From positions 85,485-123,192 of the forward strand of contig DBRG01000018.1 of NCBI GenBank assembly GCA_002305545.1: DNA of 37,708 bases, written 5' to 3'. The notes beneath the pieces are model-generated. The model saw only the letters and a list, made by a program, of their open reading frames with translations, searched no databases and was not told the origin of the DNA. The translations under genes and the position numbers were made by a program. Below are positions 7,506 through 13,868 of the stretch, in pieces. Within the stretch, counting starts at the first letter, position 1. Each line of letters opens with the position of its first letter. This DNA is from Bacteroidales bacterium UBA1374 (GTDB lineage Bacteria > Bacteroidota > Bacteroidia > Bacteroidales > UBA932).

Positions 7506-8768
7506 TTAGGAAGATTTTACTACCGGGATATCGGACCACCGGGTGGTATATTGCGGAGAGAGGTGCTGACGGTACATTTTAACGCCTTCTGCAGATTCGG
7601 TGGCCATGGCCAGGGTGCCCCGCCCGATCCGGGTGTTGACCTCATCCATGACCTTCATCAGGCGTGCATGTTTCAACCGGTCTGTCGTATCATACAAATC
7701 CAATTGAACCGCATTGTCTGGAATGATGCCGGTCAGGATGACACCGGCCTTCTTGTAGGCGTAGCCCTTGCGGAAAAGGAAATACAGTTCCTTGAGTACG
7801 GCCCGGTTGATCTCAAGGGTGCTGGATGTTGCAACCGGGAAGGTGATCAGACGGCTTTCATACTGCTGCGGGACATTTGCCTTGAAACGGTTGGTCAGGA
7901 CAAAGACAATGGCTTGAAAAGCAGCGCTTTTTTGCCTGCGAAGTTTTTCACATACCATGGAAGCAAACAATGAAACCTGTTCGGAAAGTTTCACGTAATC
8001 TGTGATCTCACGGGCAAAACTGCGGGATATACAGATCTGCTTCTTGGGTGGCACATGGTCCGAAAAATCAATGCATGATTCTCCCTGCAATTCCTTCCAT
8101 GTCCTCAACCCGGTAATGCTCATCTGCTTCTGCACCCACTCCGGAGGCAATTGTATAAAACCGGCTGCCGTCTGTACCCCATGGGAATGCAGCATTTTAG
8201 ATAACCGGCGCCCTATGCCCCAGATATCCTCCACCGGAACAGTGGGCAAAATCTGGTCAATCTCTTCCTGTTTGTGCAGGAAATAACCTCCCTGCAATTC
8301 CGGACGGTGTTTGCATTCCTTGGAGGCAATCTTGGCAAGTGTCTTGGTGGATGCAACACCTATGGATACAGGGATGCCTGTGTTTTTCAGGCATAACGCC
8401 GAGGCCTTCTTCGCAAACGCATCCAGGTCTGTGTGCTCCATGCCGCGCAGGTCCAGGAAAGCTTCGTCAATGGAATAAATCTCTATGGCAGGAGCCAGCT
8501 GCCGCAGTGTCAGGTGCACGCGCTTGGACATATCCCCGTAAAGGGAAAAATTGGAAGAAAATACGGCCACCTTGTGTTTTTCTACAATATCCCTGATCTG
8601 GTAAAGGGGAACACCCATTGTGATGCCCAGGGCCTTGGCTTCGTTGCTGCGCGATACGGCACACCCGTCGTTGTTGGACAGAACAATGACCGGACGTCCG
8701 TTCAGGCCCGGGTTGAATACCCTTTCACAACTGACGAAGAAATTATTGCAATCGGCCAGCGCATACAT
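7506..8768 (-). CDS. umuC: Y-family DNA polymerase V catalytic subunit (UmuC)
   Basis: The 420-residue protein opens with MYALADCNNFFVSCERVF, holding the first metal-binding Asp, and has the second acidic motif in YSIDEAFLD, both typical of Y-family polymerases. IGVASTKTLAKIASKECK forms part of the fingers/thumb, a helix-hairpin-helix region follows (EDIWGIGRRLSKMLHSHG), and the C-terminal third is the little-finger domain. Length matches UmuC (about 420). Role: error-prone synthesis across damaged template, active with two processed UmuD' subunits. The start lies 2 bp after the umuD-like stop, so the two are translated from one mRNA. The gene ends immediately beside the blaI operator region and no terminator is seen there. 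Confidence 0.95.
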   Translation of the reverse strand: MYALADCNNFFVSCERVFNPGLNGRPVIVLSNNDGCAVSRSNEAKALGITMGVPLYQIRDIVEKHKVAVFSSNFSLYGDMSKRVHLTLRQLAPAIEIYSIDEAFLDLRGMEHTDLDAFAKKASALCLKNTGIPVSIGVASTKTLAKIASKECKHRPELQGGYFLHKQEEIDQILPTVPVEDIWGIGRRLSKMLHSHGVQTAAGFIQLPPEWVQKQMSITGLRTWKELQGESCIDFSDHVPPKKQICISRSFAREITDYVKLSEQVSLFASMVCEKLRRQKSAAFQAIVFVLTNRFKANVPQQYESRLITFPVATSSTLEINRAVLKELYFLFRKGYAYKKAGVILTGIIPDNAVQLDLYDTTDRLKHARLMKVMDEVNTRIGRGTLAMATESAEGVKMYRQHLSPQYTTRWSDIPVVKSS

Positions 8769-8770
8769 GG

Positions 8771-9205
8771 TCAGAGTTTTTTGATCACATAACGGACAAT
8801 GCCCCAGATGATGAAATGATTGTCGGCTGTGATCCGGATTGACTTGTATTTTTTATTCCCCGGCACCAGCAGGATGTGGTCTTCATGCTTCTCAACATGC
8901 TTGAGCGTGAATTCACCGTCCACATAACAGATGGCAATGCACCCGTCGTACGGGTCCACCGATTTGTCCACCACCAGGATATCCCCGTCCCCTATCCCGT
9001 AATTGATCATGCTGTTGCCGCTCACCCGCGCATAGAATGTAGAGGCAGGATTCTTCACGATCTCCTCGGTGATATTGAGCCGCATATCGGAAAAATCCTC
9101 TGCAGGCGAGGGAAATCCGCATTTCACGCCTTCCACCAAAGGCAGTGTCATTTCTTCTTCCGAAGACAGTGTTATTTCCTCATCCGAAGGCAAGTACAGT
9201 TTCAT
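8771..9205 (-). CDS. umuD: S24 family self-cleaving protein UmuD
   Basis: The ATG at 9205 gives MKLYLPSDEEITL; the longer frame to 9223 overlaps the promoter. The 144-residue protein has a Cys29-Gly30 bond in the context VKCGFPSPAEDF, the expected self-cleavage site, the nucleophile Ser65 in SGNSMINYG and the general base Lys102 in FTLKH. These sit at the same spacing as Cys24/Gly25, Ser60 and Lys97 of E. coli UmuD. There is no N-terminal helix-turn-helix, so it is not a LexA-type repressor. Role: RecA-stimulated cleavage to UmuD', which joins UmuC. It is the first gene of the umuDC pair. A TACCTTTG -7 box ends only 5 nt before the ATG. The 1.2-kb hairpin region lies directly upstream. Confidence 0.94.
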   Translation of the reverse strand: MKLYLPSDEEITLSSEEEMTLPLVEGVKCGFPSPAEDFSDMRLNITEEIVKNPASTFYARVSGNSMINYGIGDGDILVVDKSVDPYDGCIAICYVDGEFTLKHVEKHEDHILLVPGNKKYKSIRITADNHFIIWGIVRYVIKKL

Positions 9206-9210
9206 GAAAA

Positions 9211-9218
9211 CAAAGGTA
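9211..9218 (-). promoter_or_regulatory. -7 box of umuDC, leaderless-type spacing
   Basis: TACCTTTG on the minus strand matches TAnnTTTG and ends 5 nt before the umuD ATG at 9205, so transcription would begin at or next to the start codon. No -33 TTG and no obvious SOS operator palindrome is visible upstream. Confidence 0.45.
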
Positions 9219-9297
9219 GGCAATCTTCAATAAAAATGGCGCCGACTAAAAAGTGATTTTGCCGGCTTCTTTCATTTATTAGGTTCGAACTTCGCAG

Positions 9298-9467
9298 CGT
9301 GTGGCAGTTCTCCTCCGGAAGGACTCCGCTTCGCAAGTTTATCAACTTGCTGTGCTCCGGCCCCTCGCAACGTCTTCTGCGTGGTCTGCGACCACTTGTA
9401 TCCATTGGGCCTCTCCCCCTGCCCGTGTCCGGGGGTGGACACGCCTTGCGGAGGAGACTGCCACACG
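9298..9467. repeat. Large multi-hairpin block
   Basis: An outer inverted repeat (9298-9317 against 9449-9467, 19 pairs with one unpaired T, right arm CGGAGGAGACTGCCACACG) encloses about 130 nt. That interior holds three clean hairpins: GCAAGTT-TATC-AACTTGC (9333-9350), GTGGTC-TGC-GACCAC (9381-9395) and CGTGTCC-GGGGGT-GGACACG (9424-9443). The result is a multi-arm junction on either strand. A minus-strand frame runs through it but shows no recognisable protein. I do not recognise an RNA family. It may be a structured RNA or a folded single-stranded DNA element. Confidence 0.6.
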
Positions 9468-9493
9468 CCCTGCTTCGCTTTGAGCCCAACAAA

Positions 9494-9606
9494 AAGGAGG
9501 TGGAACCTCCCGCGCCATTTTTGTCGCAAACAAAATGTATGCTTCTAATATACAGCCGTTAATGTAATTTCTATCCCAAATTTGGCGCATGAGGTTCCAC
9601 CTCCTT
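9494..9606. repeat. Palindromic element E0
   Basis: Perfect 16-bp arms AAGGAGGTGGAACCTC (9494-9509) and GAGGTTCCACCTCCTT (9591-9606), followed inside by a 5-bp GCGCC/GGCGC stem after a 2x2 internal loop and a TTTTGT-CGCAA-ACAAAA hairpin. The inner segment GCTTCTAAT followed closely by ATATACAG recurs in element E3, so E0 belongs to the same family as the array that follows, although its outer arms differ in sequence. Confidence 0.65.
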
Positions 9607-9649
9607 CCTGTGCCGACAAGGTCCTAACCTTTTTTGAATTGGTTTGATT

Positions 9650-9748
9650 GGGAGGTGGTAATTAGTGAAAAACGTGAACATGTTTTTAATACGCACACAT
9701 ACTGTCTGTTATGCATTTTTGTAACATAGTTGTTACTTACCACCTCCC
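9650..9748. repeat. Palindromic array element E1
   Basis: Outer arms GGGAGGTGGTAA and TTACCACCTCCC pair perfectly over 12 bp. The right half carries TTTTTGTAACATAGTTGTTAC, of which GTAAC...GTTAC can form its own small hairpin. First of four units that repeat every 119-128 nt. A weak hairpin followed by T5 (9618-9635) lies just upstream. Confidence 0.7.
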
Positions 9749-9768
9749 CTAAAAATTGCTGAAATCCA

Positions 9769-9868
9769 GGGAGGTGGTAAGTAGCTAAAAATGGTCACAT
9801 GCTTATATCGTACACACTTACAGACTTTTGTGTGTTTTTGTAACATACTTGTTACTTACCACCTTCCC
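9769..9868. repeat. Palindromic array element E2
   Basis: Outer arms GGGAGGTGGTAAGTA and TACTTACCACCTTCCC pair with one bulged T. An inner ACACAC...GTGTGT stem stands where E3 has CGCA...TGCG. The linker before it (GCTGAAATCCA) is repeated before E4. The right half keeps TTTTTGTAACATACTTG. Confidence 0.7.
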
Positions 9869-9896
9869 CCAAAATTTCGGAAAAAACGTAAAAACC

Positions 9897-9997
9897 GGGG
9901 TAGGTGGTAAGTAGCGAAAAACGCAACAGCGCTTCTAATGCGCATATATACAGGGTGTTGTGCGTTTTTGTAACATACTTGTTACTTACCACCTTCC
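9897..9997. repeat. Palindromic array element E3
   Basis: Outer arms TAGGTGGTAAGTA and TACTTACCACC(T)TCC pair almost fully. Pairing continues inside as AAAAACGC with GCGTTTTT, so this unit folds nearly end to end, with GTAACATACTTGTTAC as a side hairpin and GCGC-TTCTAAT-GCGC as an apical hairpin. Confidence 0.7.
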
Positions 9998-10017
9998 TGC
10001 AAAACCGCTGAAATCCA

Positions 10018-10116
10018 GGGAGGTGGTAAGTTGTGAAAATAGCGTTCACGCCCATAACACACATAATAATAGTTGGTTAAGGGTTTTTGTAACAAAGCCA
10101 TCACTTACCACCTCCC
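10018..10116. repeat. Palindromic array element E4
   Basis: Outer arms GGGAGGTGGTAAGT and ACTTACCACCTCCC pair perfectly over 14 bp. The interior is the most diverged of the array: the GTAAC/GTTAC side hairpin is lost (GTAACAAAGCCATCAC) and the inner pairing is CCC...GGG. The linker GCTGAAATCCA precedes it as for E2. Confidence 0.7.
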
Positions 10117-10140
10117 ACAAAGCAACAAGAAACAATAATT

Positions 10141-10164
10141 GGTGCTGCGAAGCAGCGCCTTTTA
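10141..10164 (+). terminator. GC-rich hairpin followed by T-run, possible + strand terminator
   Basis: GGTGCTGC-GAA-GCAGCGCC (10141-10159, one G.T pair) is followed by TTTTATAA. If the palindrome array is transcribed on the plus strand this would end the transcript. On the minus strand A/T-rich sequence also follows, so direction is not certain. Confidence 0.4.
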
Positions 10165-10168
10165 TAAG

Positions 10169-10186
10169 CGCCAAATGAATTTGGCG
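10169..10186. repeat. Perfect short hairpin
   Basis: CGCCAAAT-GA-ATTTGGCG, perfect 8-bp arms. The sequence TTTGGCG also occurs in the right half of element E0, which suggests shared ancestry of the pieces in this region. Confidence 0.55.
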
Positions 10187-10237
10187 TACCGCCTTGAAAG
10201 ACCACTAGACGGAAAATTGAGCAGCTATACGCATAAA

Positions 10238-10325
10238 CTGCAAGGTTGCCTGAGTGTTAAGAACGGAGTGCCTCGGCTTAAAAGTAAAAGCACTCCGTTC
10301 TTAACACTCAGGCAACCGTCTGCAG
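10238..10325. repeat. Long perfect hairpin (28-bp stem)
   Basis: Positions 10244-10271 and 10290-10317 are exact reverse complements over 28 bp, separated by an 18-nt loop (CTCGGCTTAAAAGTAAAA). A further 5 bp (CTGCA 10238-10242 with TGCAG 10321-10325) pairs after a small asymmetric bulge. There is no T-run, so it is not a normal terminator, and there is no flanking target duplication or transposase. Confidence 0.75.
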
Positions 10326-10428
10326 GGGAGGTGGAAACCTCGGCTAAAGAAAAAGTTTCCCGGCTTTGTGGTGGAAGCGACCTTCCGGACAGACTGCCAG
10401 CAGGGAAGGATTGAAGCCTCGGCTTAAA
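10271..10428. repeat. Thrice-repeated CCTCGGCTTAAA motif in hairpin loops
   Basis: CCTCGGCTTAAA at 10271-10282, CCTCGGCTAAA at 10338-10348 and CCTCGGCTTAAA at 10417-10428. The first is the loop of the 28-bp hairpin. The second is the loop of GGAAAC...GTTTCC (10333-10360). The third follows a CCTTCC...GGAAGG hairpin (10381-10409) and abuts the tRNA/rplS terminator. Stems differ while the loop motif is kept. Confidence 0.6.
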
Positions 10429-10456
10429 AAAATAGGATGACCTTTTCAGTCATCCT
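10426..10456 (-). terminator. Intrinsic terminator of the rplS-tRNA-Arg transcript
   Basis: On the minus strand AGGATGAC-n7-GTCATCCT (plus 10434-10456) is followed by ATTTTTTT. It begins 9 nt past the tRNA 3' end, in the correct orientation to end rplS-tRNA transcription. Confidence 0.85.
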
Positions 10457-10464
10457 CACTTTTG

Positions 10465-10538
10465 CGACCCCGACAGGATTCAAACCTGTAACCTTTTGAT
10501 CCGTAGTCAAATGCTCTATTCAGTTGAGCTACGGGGCC
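10465..10538 (-). tRNA. tRNA-Arg (anticodon ACG)
   Basis: A 74-nt cloverleaf on the minus strand: acceptor GGCCCCG pairs with CGGGGTC (one G.T), D arm GCTC...GAGC, anticodon stem TTTGA/TCAAA with loop CTACGGA giving anticodon ACG, and T arm CAGG-TTTGAATC-CTG-type. The discriminator is G and the CCA end is not encoded (CAA follows). The 5' end is 7 nt after the rplS stop codon, so it is co-transcribed and cut from the rplS mRNA. Confidence 0.93.
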
Positions 10539-10545
10539 ATGATTT

Positions 10546-10920
10546 TTAGGCCTCTGCAGGTTTCTCAATAACGACCCTTCTTTCTTTGATGCGGGCCTTC
10601 TTACCGGTAAGGTTCCGCAGGTAGAAAATGCGTGCGCGGCGGACCTTCCCGTATTTGTTGACTTCAATGGAATCAATGAAAGGTGAGTTGTACGGAAAGA
10701 TACGTTCAACACCCACTCCGTTCGACATCTTTCTTACCGTAAAGGTTTCCGATGCTCCGGAGCCTTTGCGCTGGATGCATACCCCGCGGAATTTCTGCAG
10801 ACGTTCCTTGGTTTCATCCTTAATGATATAGGTTACCGTAATGGTATCACCTGATTTAAATTCCGGAAAAGTCTTGCTGTTTCCGTTAAATGCTTGCTCT
10901 GCTACTTTAATTAAGTCCAT
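10546..10920 (-). CDS. rplS: 50S ribosomal protein L19
   Basis: The 124-residue product has the L19 signature regions: an N-terminal helix (MDLIKVAEQAF), FKSGDTITVTYIIKDETKER, RLQKFRGVCIQRKGSG and the C-terminal ARIFYLRNLTGKKARIKERR. L19 sits at the 30S-50S interface. Length is normal for the family. The gene has its own promoter (10952-10982) and is followed within 7 nt by tRNA-Arg and then a terminator, so it forms a compact two-gene transcript independent of the larger operon upstream. Confidence 0.97.
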   Translation of the reverse strand: MDLIKVAEQAFNGNSKTFPEFKSGDTITVTYIIKDETKERLQKFRGVCIQRKGSGASETFTVRKMSNGVGVERIFPYNSPFIDSIEVNKYGKVRRARIFYLRNLTGKKARIKERRVVIEKPAEA

Positions 10921-10951
10921 CTCAGTACGTGTGGTGTTAATTTTGGGCTTG

Positions 10952-10982
10952 CAAAGGTAGCGTTTTTTTCCTTTTACCCAAA
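10952..10982 (-). promoter_or_regulatory. Promoter of rplS
   Basis: On the minus strand TTTG (plus 10979-10982) is followed 19 nt later by TACCTTTG (plus 10952-10959), an excellent match to the Bacteroidota -33/-7 pair. The leader to the rplS ATG is about 31 nt. Confidence 0.8.
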
Positions 10983-10989
10983 CTTTTTA

Positions 10990-12084
10990 TCAACATTTAT
11001 AAAGGGCTCCGCCAATATTATCATGCAGGCTCCCCGTCACGGAAGAAAGGCAGGACGGAATACCGCATACATAAAGCACACCAAGAAAAGCAAAGATGAG
11101 CGCTTCCTTGAAATTTACGGTCAGTGCATCGGGAATGAAATAAACCACCCGGGGTGCCCTTTCGGCCATCCGTTCCATTAAATACCGGTTGAAAGCTCCT
11201 CCGCCGGTAACCAGCACCCTGGATCCGGGCTTTACATGAGATGCCGTCTGTACCGCCACATGCTCACAATAGGTGGCCAGGACATCATCAGTGCCCAGGC
11301 CAAAGGAATCTATCAGGGGAAACACTTCTTCTTCCACCCATTCCCTGCCCAGGGATTTGGGTCCTCCCTGCTTATAGAACGGGAGCCGGTCCAAAGCATC
11401 CAGAACGGCTTCATGCACTTTCCCCCGGCGGGCGCGAAGCCCGTCTTTATCATAATCTTCCCCTTCAAGTCGGGTGTAATGATTCAGCACGTAATTGACG
11501 GCTGTGATGTCATAAGCTTTTCTTGACCCGTCAGGAGCCTCGGAAGATATGTTTGAAAATCCCCCCAGGTTCAGACAATAATCATAATCGCCGAAAAGAT
11601 TCCGGTCACCCACCGGTACCAGCGGGGCTCCCTGGCCGTGAAGTGCCACATCGGTGGTCCTGAAATCACAGACAACCGGGATTCCGCTTTCAGCGGCAAT
11701 GCCTGCCCCGCTTCCTATCTGGCTTGTAAGCCTGATGGAAGGCTGGTGAAAAATGGTGTGACCGTGCGATGCCACCAGCTGCGGCCTTACTCCATACTTT
11801 TCCATAAACAAACGGACCTGCTCACCCAGGTATATTCCGTAATCGGAGTGTAACCGGGCATAATCCAGGGCCGTCATGGTTTGAGCCGTTGACAGGGCAT
11901 TTTTCAGCTCCGCGGGATAAGTGACCGAATCTGCCTGAGTTATGGCATAGGACCATTTTCCATTATGGAGGGTAAAACGGGCCAGGCACAGGTCCAGCCC
12001 GTCCAGGGAGGTCCCGGACATCAGGCCTAAAGCGGTTATCCCTTCCCGGGGATCGTACATAGGGCTTTTTTTCATTTTTACCAT
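10990..12084 (-). CDS. anmK: Anhydro-N-acetylmuramic acid kinase
   Basis: The 364-residue protein has the AnmK opening motif ALGLMSGTSLDGLDLCLARF, the GHTIFHQP and GQGAPLVPVGD segments and NLGGFSNIS, all typical of this ASKHA-fold kinase. The reaction is phosphorylation and ring opening of 1,6-anhydro-MurNAc to MurNAc-6-phosphate during recycling of peptidoglycan. It is cytoplasmic and lacks a signal peptide. The start overlaps the end of the M23 peptidase gene by 7 bp, so it is the last gene of the dnaK-grpE-dnaJ-M23 transcript. Pairing with a cell-wall hydrolase fits wall turnover. A second in-frame ATG lies 24 bp downstream and cannot be excluded as the start. Confidence 0.93.
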   Translation of the reverse strand: MVKMKKSPMYDPREGITALGLMSGTSLDGLDLCLARFTLHNGKWSYAITQADSVTYPAELKNALSTAQTMTALDYARLHSDYGIYLGEQVRLFMEKYGVRPQLVASHGHTIFHQPSIRLTSQIGSGAGIAAESGIPVVCDFRTTDVALHGQGAPLVPVGDRNLFGDYDYCLNLGGFSNISSEAPDGSRKAYDITAVNYVLNHYTRLEGEDYDKDGLRARRGKVHEAVLDALDRLPFYKQGGPKSLGREWVEEEVFPLIDSFGLGTDDVLATYCEHVAVQTASHVKPGSRVLVTGGGAFNRYLMERMAERAPRVVYFIPDALTVNFKEALIFAFLGVLYVCGIPSCLSSVTGSLHDNIGGALYKC

Positions 12085-13868
12085 AAAAATTCAGTCTGAT
12101 AGTCTGTAATATTTTTCTTCTGATCGGTTACCTGCAGCAGTACCTGGTGTTTTGTGCCCCTGGTAATCCTTTCCGGATCAAGCTTGCAGGTAACCCGGGA
12201 GCGTTTTGGGTCATGCACACCCAGGATCCACTTCCCATCCATGGTGACTTTATATTCACGGATGCCGGAACATTCGTCCTTTATGGTGAAATATAAGCTT
12301 TTGCGTCCACGCAGATCGGTCCCGCGGGAAAAGGAGGCGGTCACAACGGGAGGAATCGTATCCACATCAATCCGGAACCGGCCAAAGGAACTGGTGGTAA
12401 AGGTAACCAGGCTATCTGTGCATACACCGCCGACAGACCTCCAAAGGCGTGGATCGGCAGCCTGCCGGTGGGGATCCCGGGCGCTGTCCTGCATACGCAT
12501 TACAACAACCTTCTCATGTAATTCCGCAGGTATCGTGTCCGGTACCCTGAGTTCAACCAGCATGGGCAAATGGAGCGGATCGTCGGACGTATGCAGTTGC
12601 CATTCCAGTACGCCCTCACGTGTGACATTGAACAGGATATCCCTGTAAAGTGCCTTTTGGGGAACTGTGATGCGGATGTCACGTGCTGCAAAGCAATTTT
12701 CCCTGTCCCAATAGAAATGCTGCCAGTACTCCTCCGGAGCAAGTCCTCCGGCAGGCACATGCATGTCCTTTTCCCCGGGGGATACAAGGGCTTCCAGGCC
12801 GCTTTTTCTTCTGACCGAATAAGTCCTTGCGGTGCTGTTGCCCGCTGCGTCATGCACTACGATACGCAAGGAATGAGAAAGGGTATCGGGCAAAGTGAAC
12901 AAACCCCCTGTGGGTGCGTACATCCTGTCTATTAGCACATTGCCCGGTTCAACCCAGGTTTTTAGCAGGCTTCTTCCGTTACGGCTTCTATCGGGGTAAT
13001 GAATCAGGGAGAGGATATAACGGGTCCAGTCCAAAGGCAGGTCCTGATTACTGAACCGGTACAACGGCTCCTGATCCAGGAATACCTCCCAGGTCTGAAT
13101 GGCCATCCGGAAAGATGTGTTGTTCATGCGGTCAATGGCTTCCACTGCCACAAAAAAAGTGTCCGGGACGTTGACCGTCACGTTATTGTTGCTGCCTTCC
13201 AGGCCTGTGACCAGGCGCGTGGAGGGTACTCCTTCTTCCGATGTACTGAATCCATAAAAACGTACTGTTCTGAATTCGGGCGACAACGTATCATCCGGTT
13301 TAAAGACACCATGACCGAGCAGGTTTGCCGTAACCGGGGAGTTTTCGTACAATGAGTCCCGGTACCGGATCTCAAAATGCAGATGGGGTCCGCCCGAATC
13401 GCCCGTGTCGCCTGCTTTTCCTATCTGCTCGCCTTTTTGTACCGGGAACATCTCAGGAGGACAATCCAGGGAGATTTTGAAACTTTCCCTGCGGTATTGT
13501 TCCTGTTCAACATAAGCTGCCACCTTCGGGGAAAAAGCATCCAGATGCCCGTACAGTGAGATGGTCCCGTTGGGGTGTGATACCAGCAGGCAATTCCCGT
13601 AGCCTCCGCCGGAAACCGTGATGCGTGAAATGTAGCCGTCCGCCACAGCATATACCGGGGCACCGGAAACGCCCCCTACCCTGAAATCAAGACCGGTATG
13701 AAAATGCGCGGCCCGGAATTCACCCATGCTCCCGCTCAGAGAGATAGGTTCCACACGAACAGGCATCCCGTAATAACCGGACAGGACGGGGACCTGTGCC
13801 TGCAGGCCTGAAAAAACAGAAACCAGCGCTGCTAGCAGAGCTGGTAATTGTTTGGCAAGAAGTTTCAT
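12078..13868 (-). CDS. Secreted M23 (LytM-type) peptidase
   Basis: The 596-residue protein begins with a signal peptide (MKLLAKQLPALLAALVSVFS..., cleavage probably after LQA). The M23 domain occupies about residues 45-180, with His57 and Asp61 in HTGLD and the later HLHFE motif as zinc and catalytic residues. The catalytic set is therefore complete, unlike many LytM factors. The remaining ~400 residues form beta-rich, Ig-like regions and show no motif I can name. Family role: endopeptidase on peptide cross-bridges of peptidoglycan in the periplasm. Its ATG overlaps the dnaJ stop by one base (TAATG), pointing to coupled translation. It sits between chaperone genes and anmK. Confidence 0.9.
   Translation of the reverse strand: MKLLAKQLPALLAALVSVFSGLQAQVPVLSGYYGMPVRVEPISLSGSMGEFRAAHFHTGLDFRVGGVSGAPVYAVADGYISRITVSGGGYGNCLLVSHPNGTISLYGHLDAFSPKVAAYVEQEQYRRESFKISLDCPPEMFPVQKGEQIGKAGDTGDSGGPHLHFEIRYRDSLYENSPVTANLLGHGVFKPDDTLSPEFRTVRFYGFSTSEEGVPSTRLVTGLEGSNNNVTVNVPDTFFVAVEAIDRMNNTSFRMAIQTWEVFLDQEPLYRFSNQDLPLDWTRYILSLIHYPDRSRNGRSLLKTWVEPGNVLIDRMYAPTGGLFTLPDTLSHSLRIVVHDAAGNSTARTYSVRRKSGLEALVSPGEKDMHVPAGGLAPEEYWQHFYWDRENCFAARDIRITVPQKALYRDILFNVTREGVLEWQLHTSDDPLHLPMLVELRVPDTIPAELHEKVVVMRMQDSARDPHRQAADPRLWRSVGGVCTDSLVTFTTSSFGRFRIDVDTIPPVVTASFSRGTDLRGRKSLYFTIKDECSGIREYKVTMDGKWILGVHDPKRSRVTCKLDPERITRGTKHQVLLQVTDQKKNITDYQTEFLW

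Noticed and set aside
9272..9529. Minus-strand open frame of 85 codons across the multi-hairpin block
   Set aside because: It has no clear ribosome site or protein motif, and its codons are explained by GC-rich hairpin arms. Not reported as a gene.
9618..9635. AAGGT-CCTA-ACCTT hairpin with T-run as a terminator
   Set aside because: Only 5 bp of stem, and no gene ends upstream on the plus strand.
9650..10116. CRISPR array
   Set aside because: The repeats are ~100 nt long, imperfect and palindromic, the linkers are conserved rather than unique, and there are no cas genes.
9494..10116. Integron attC cassette array
   Set aside because: The size and imperfect pairing are attC-like, but I see no RYYYAAC/GTTRRRY ends at the borders, no cassette ORFs between units and no integrase in the window.
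9852..10414. Several 70-90 codon open frames over the palindrome array (both strands)
   Set aside because: They follow the repeat units, change frame between units and have no recognisable content.
9298..10425. Insertion sequence or MITE remnant
   Set aside because: No transposase fragment and no flanking target duplication could be found. The tandem order with shared linkers fits local duplication better than repeated insertion.
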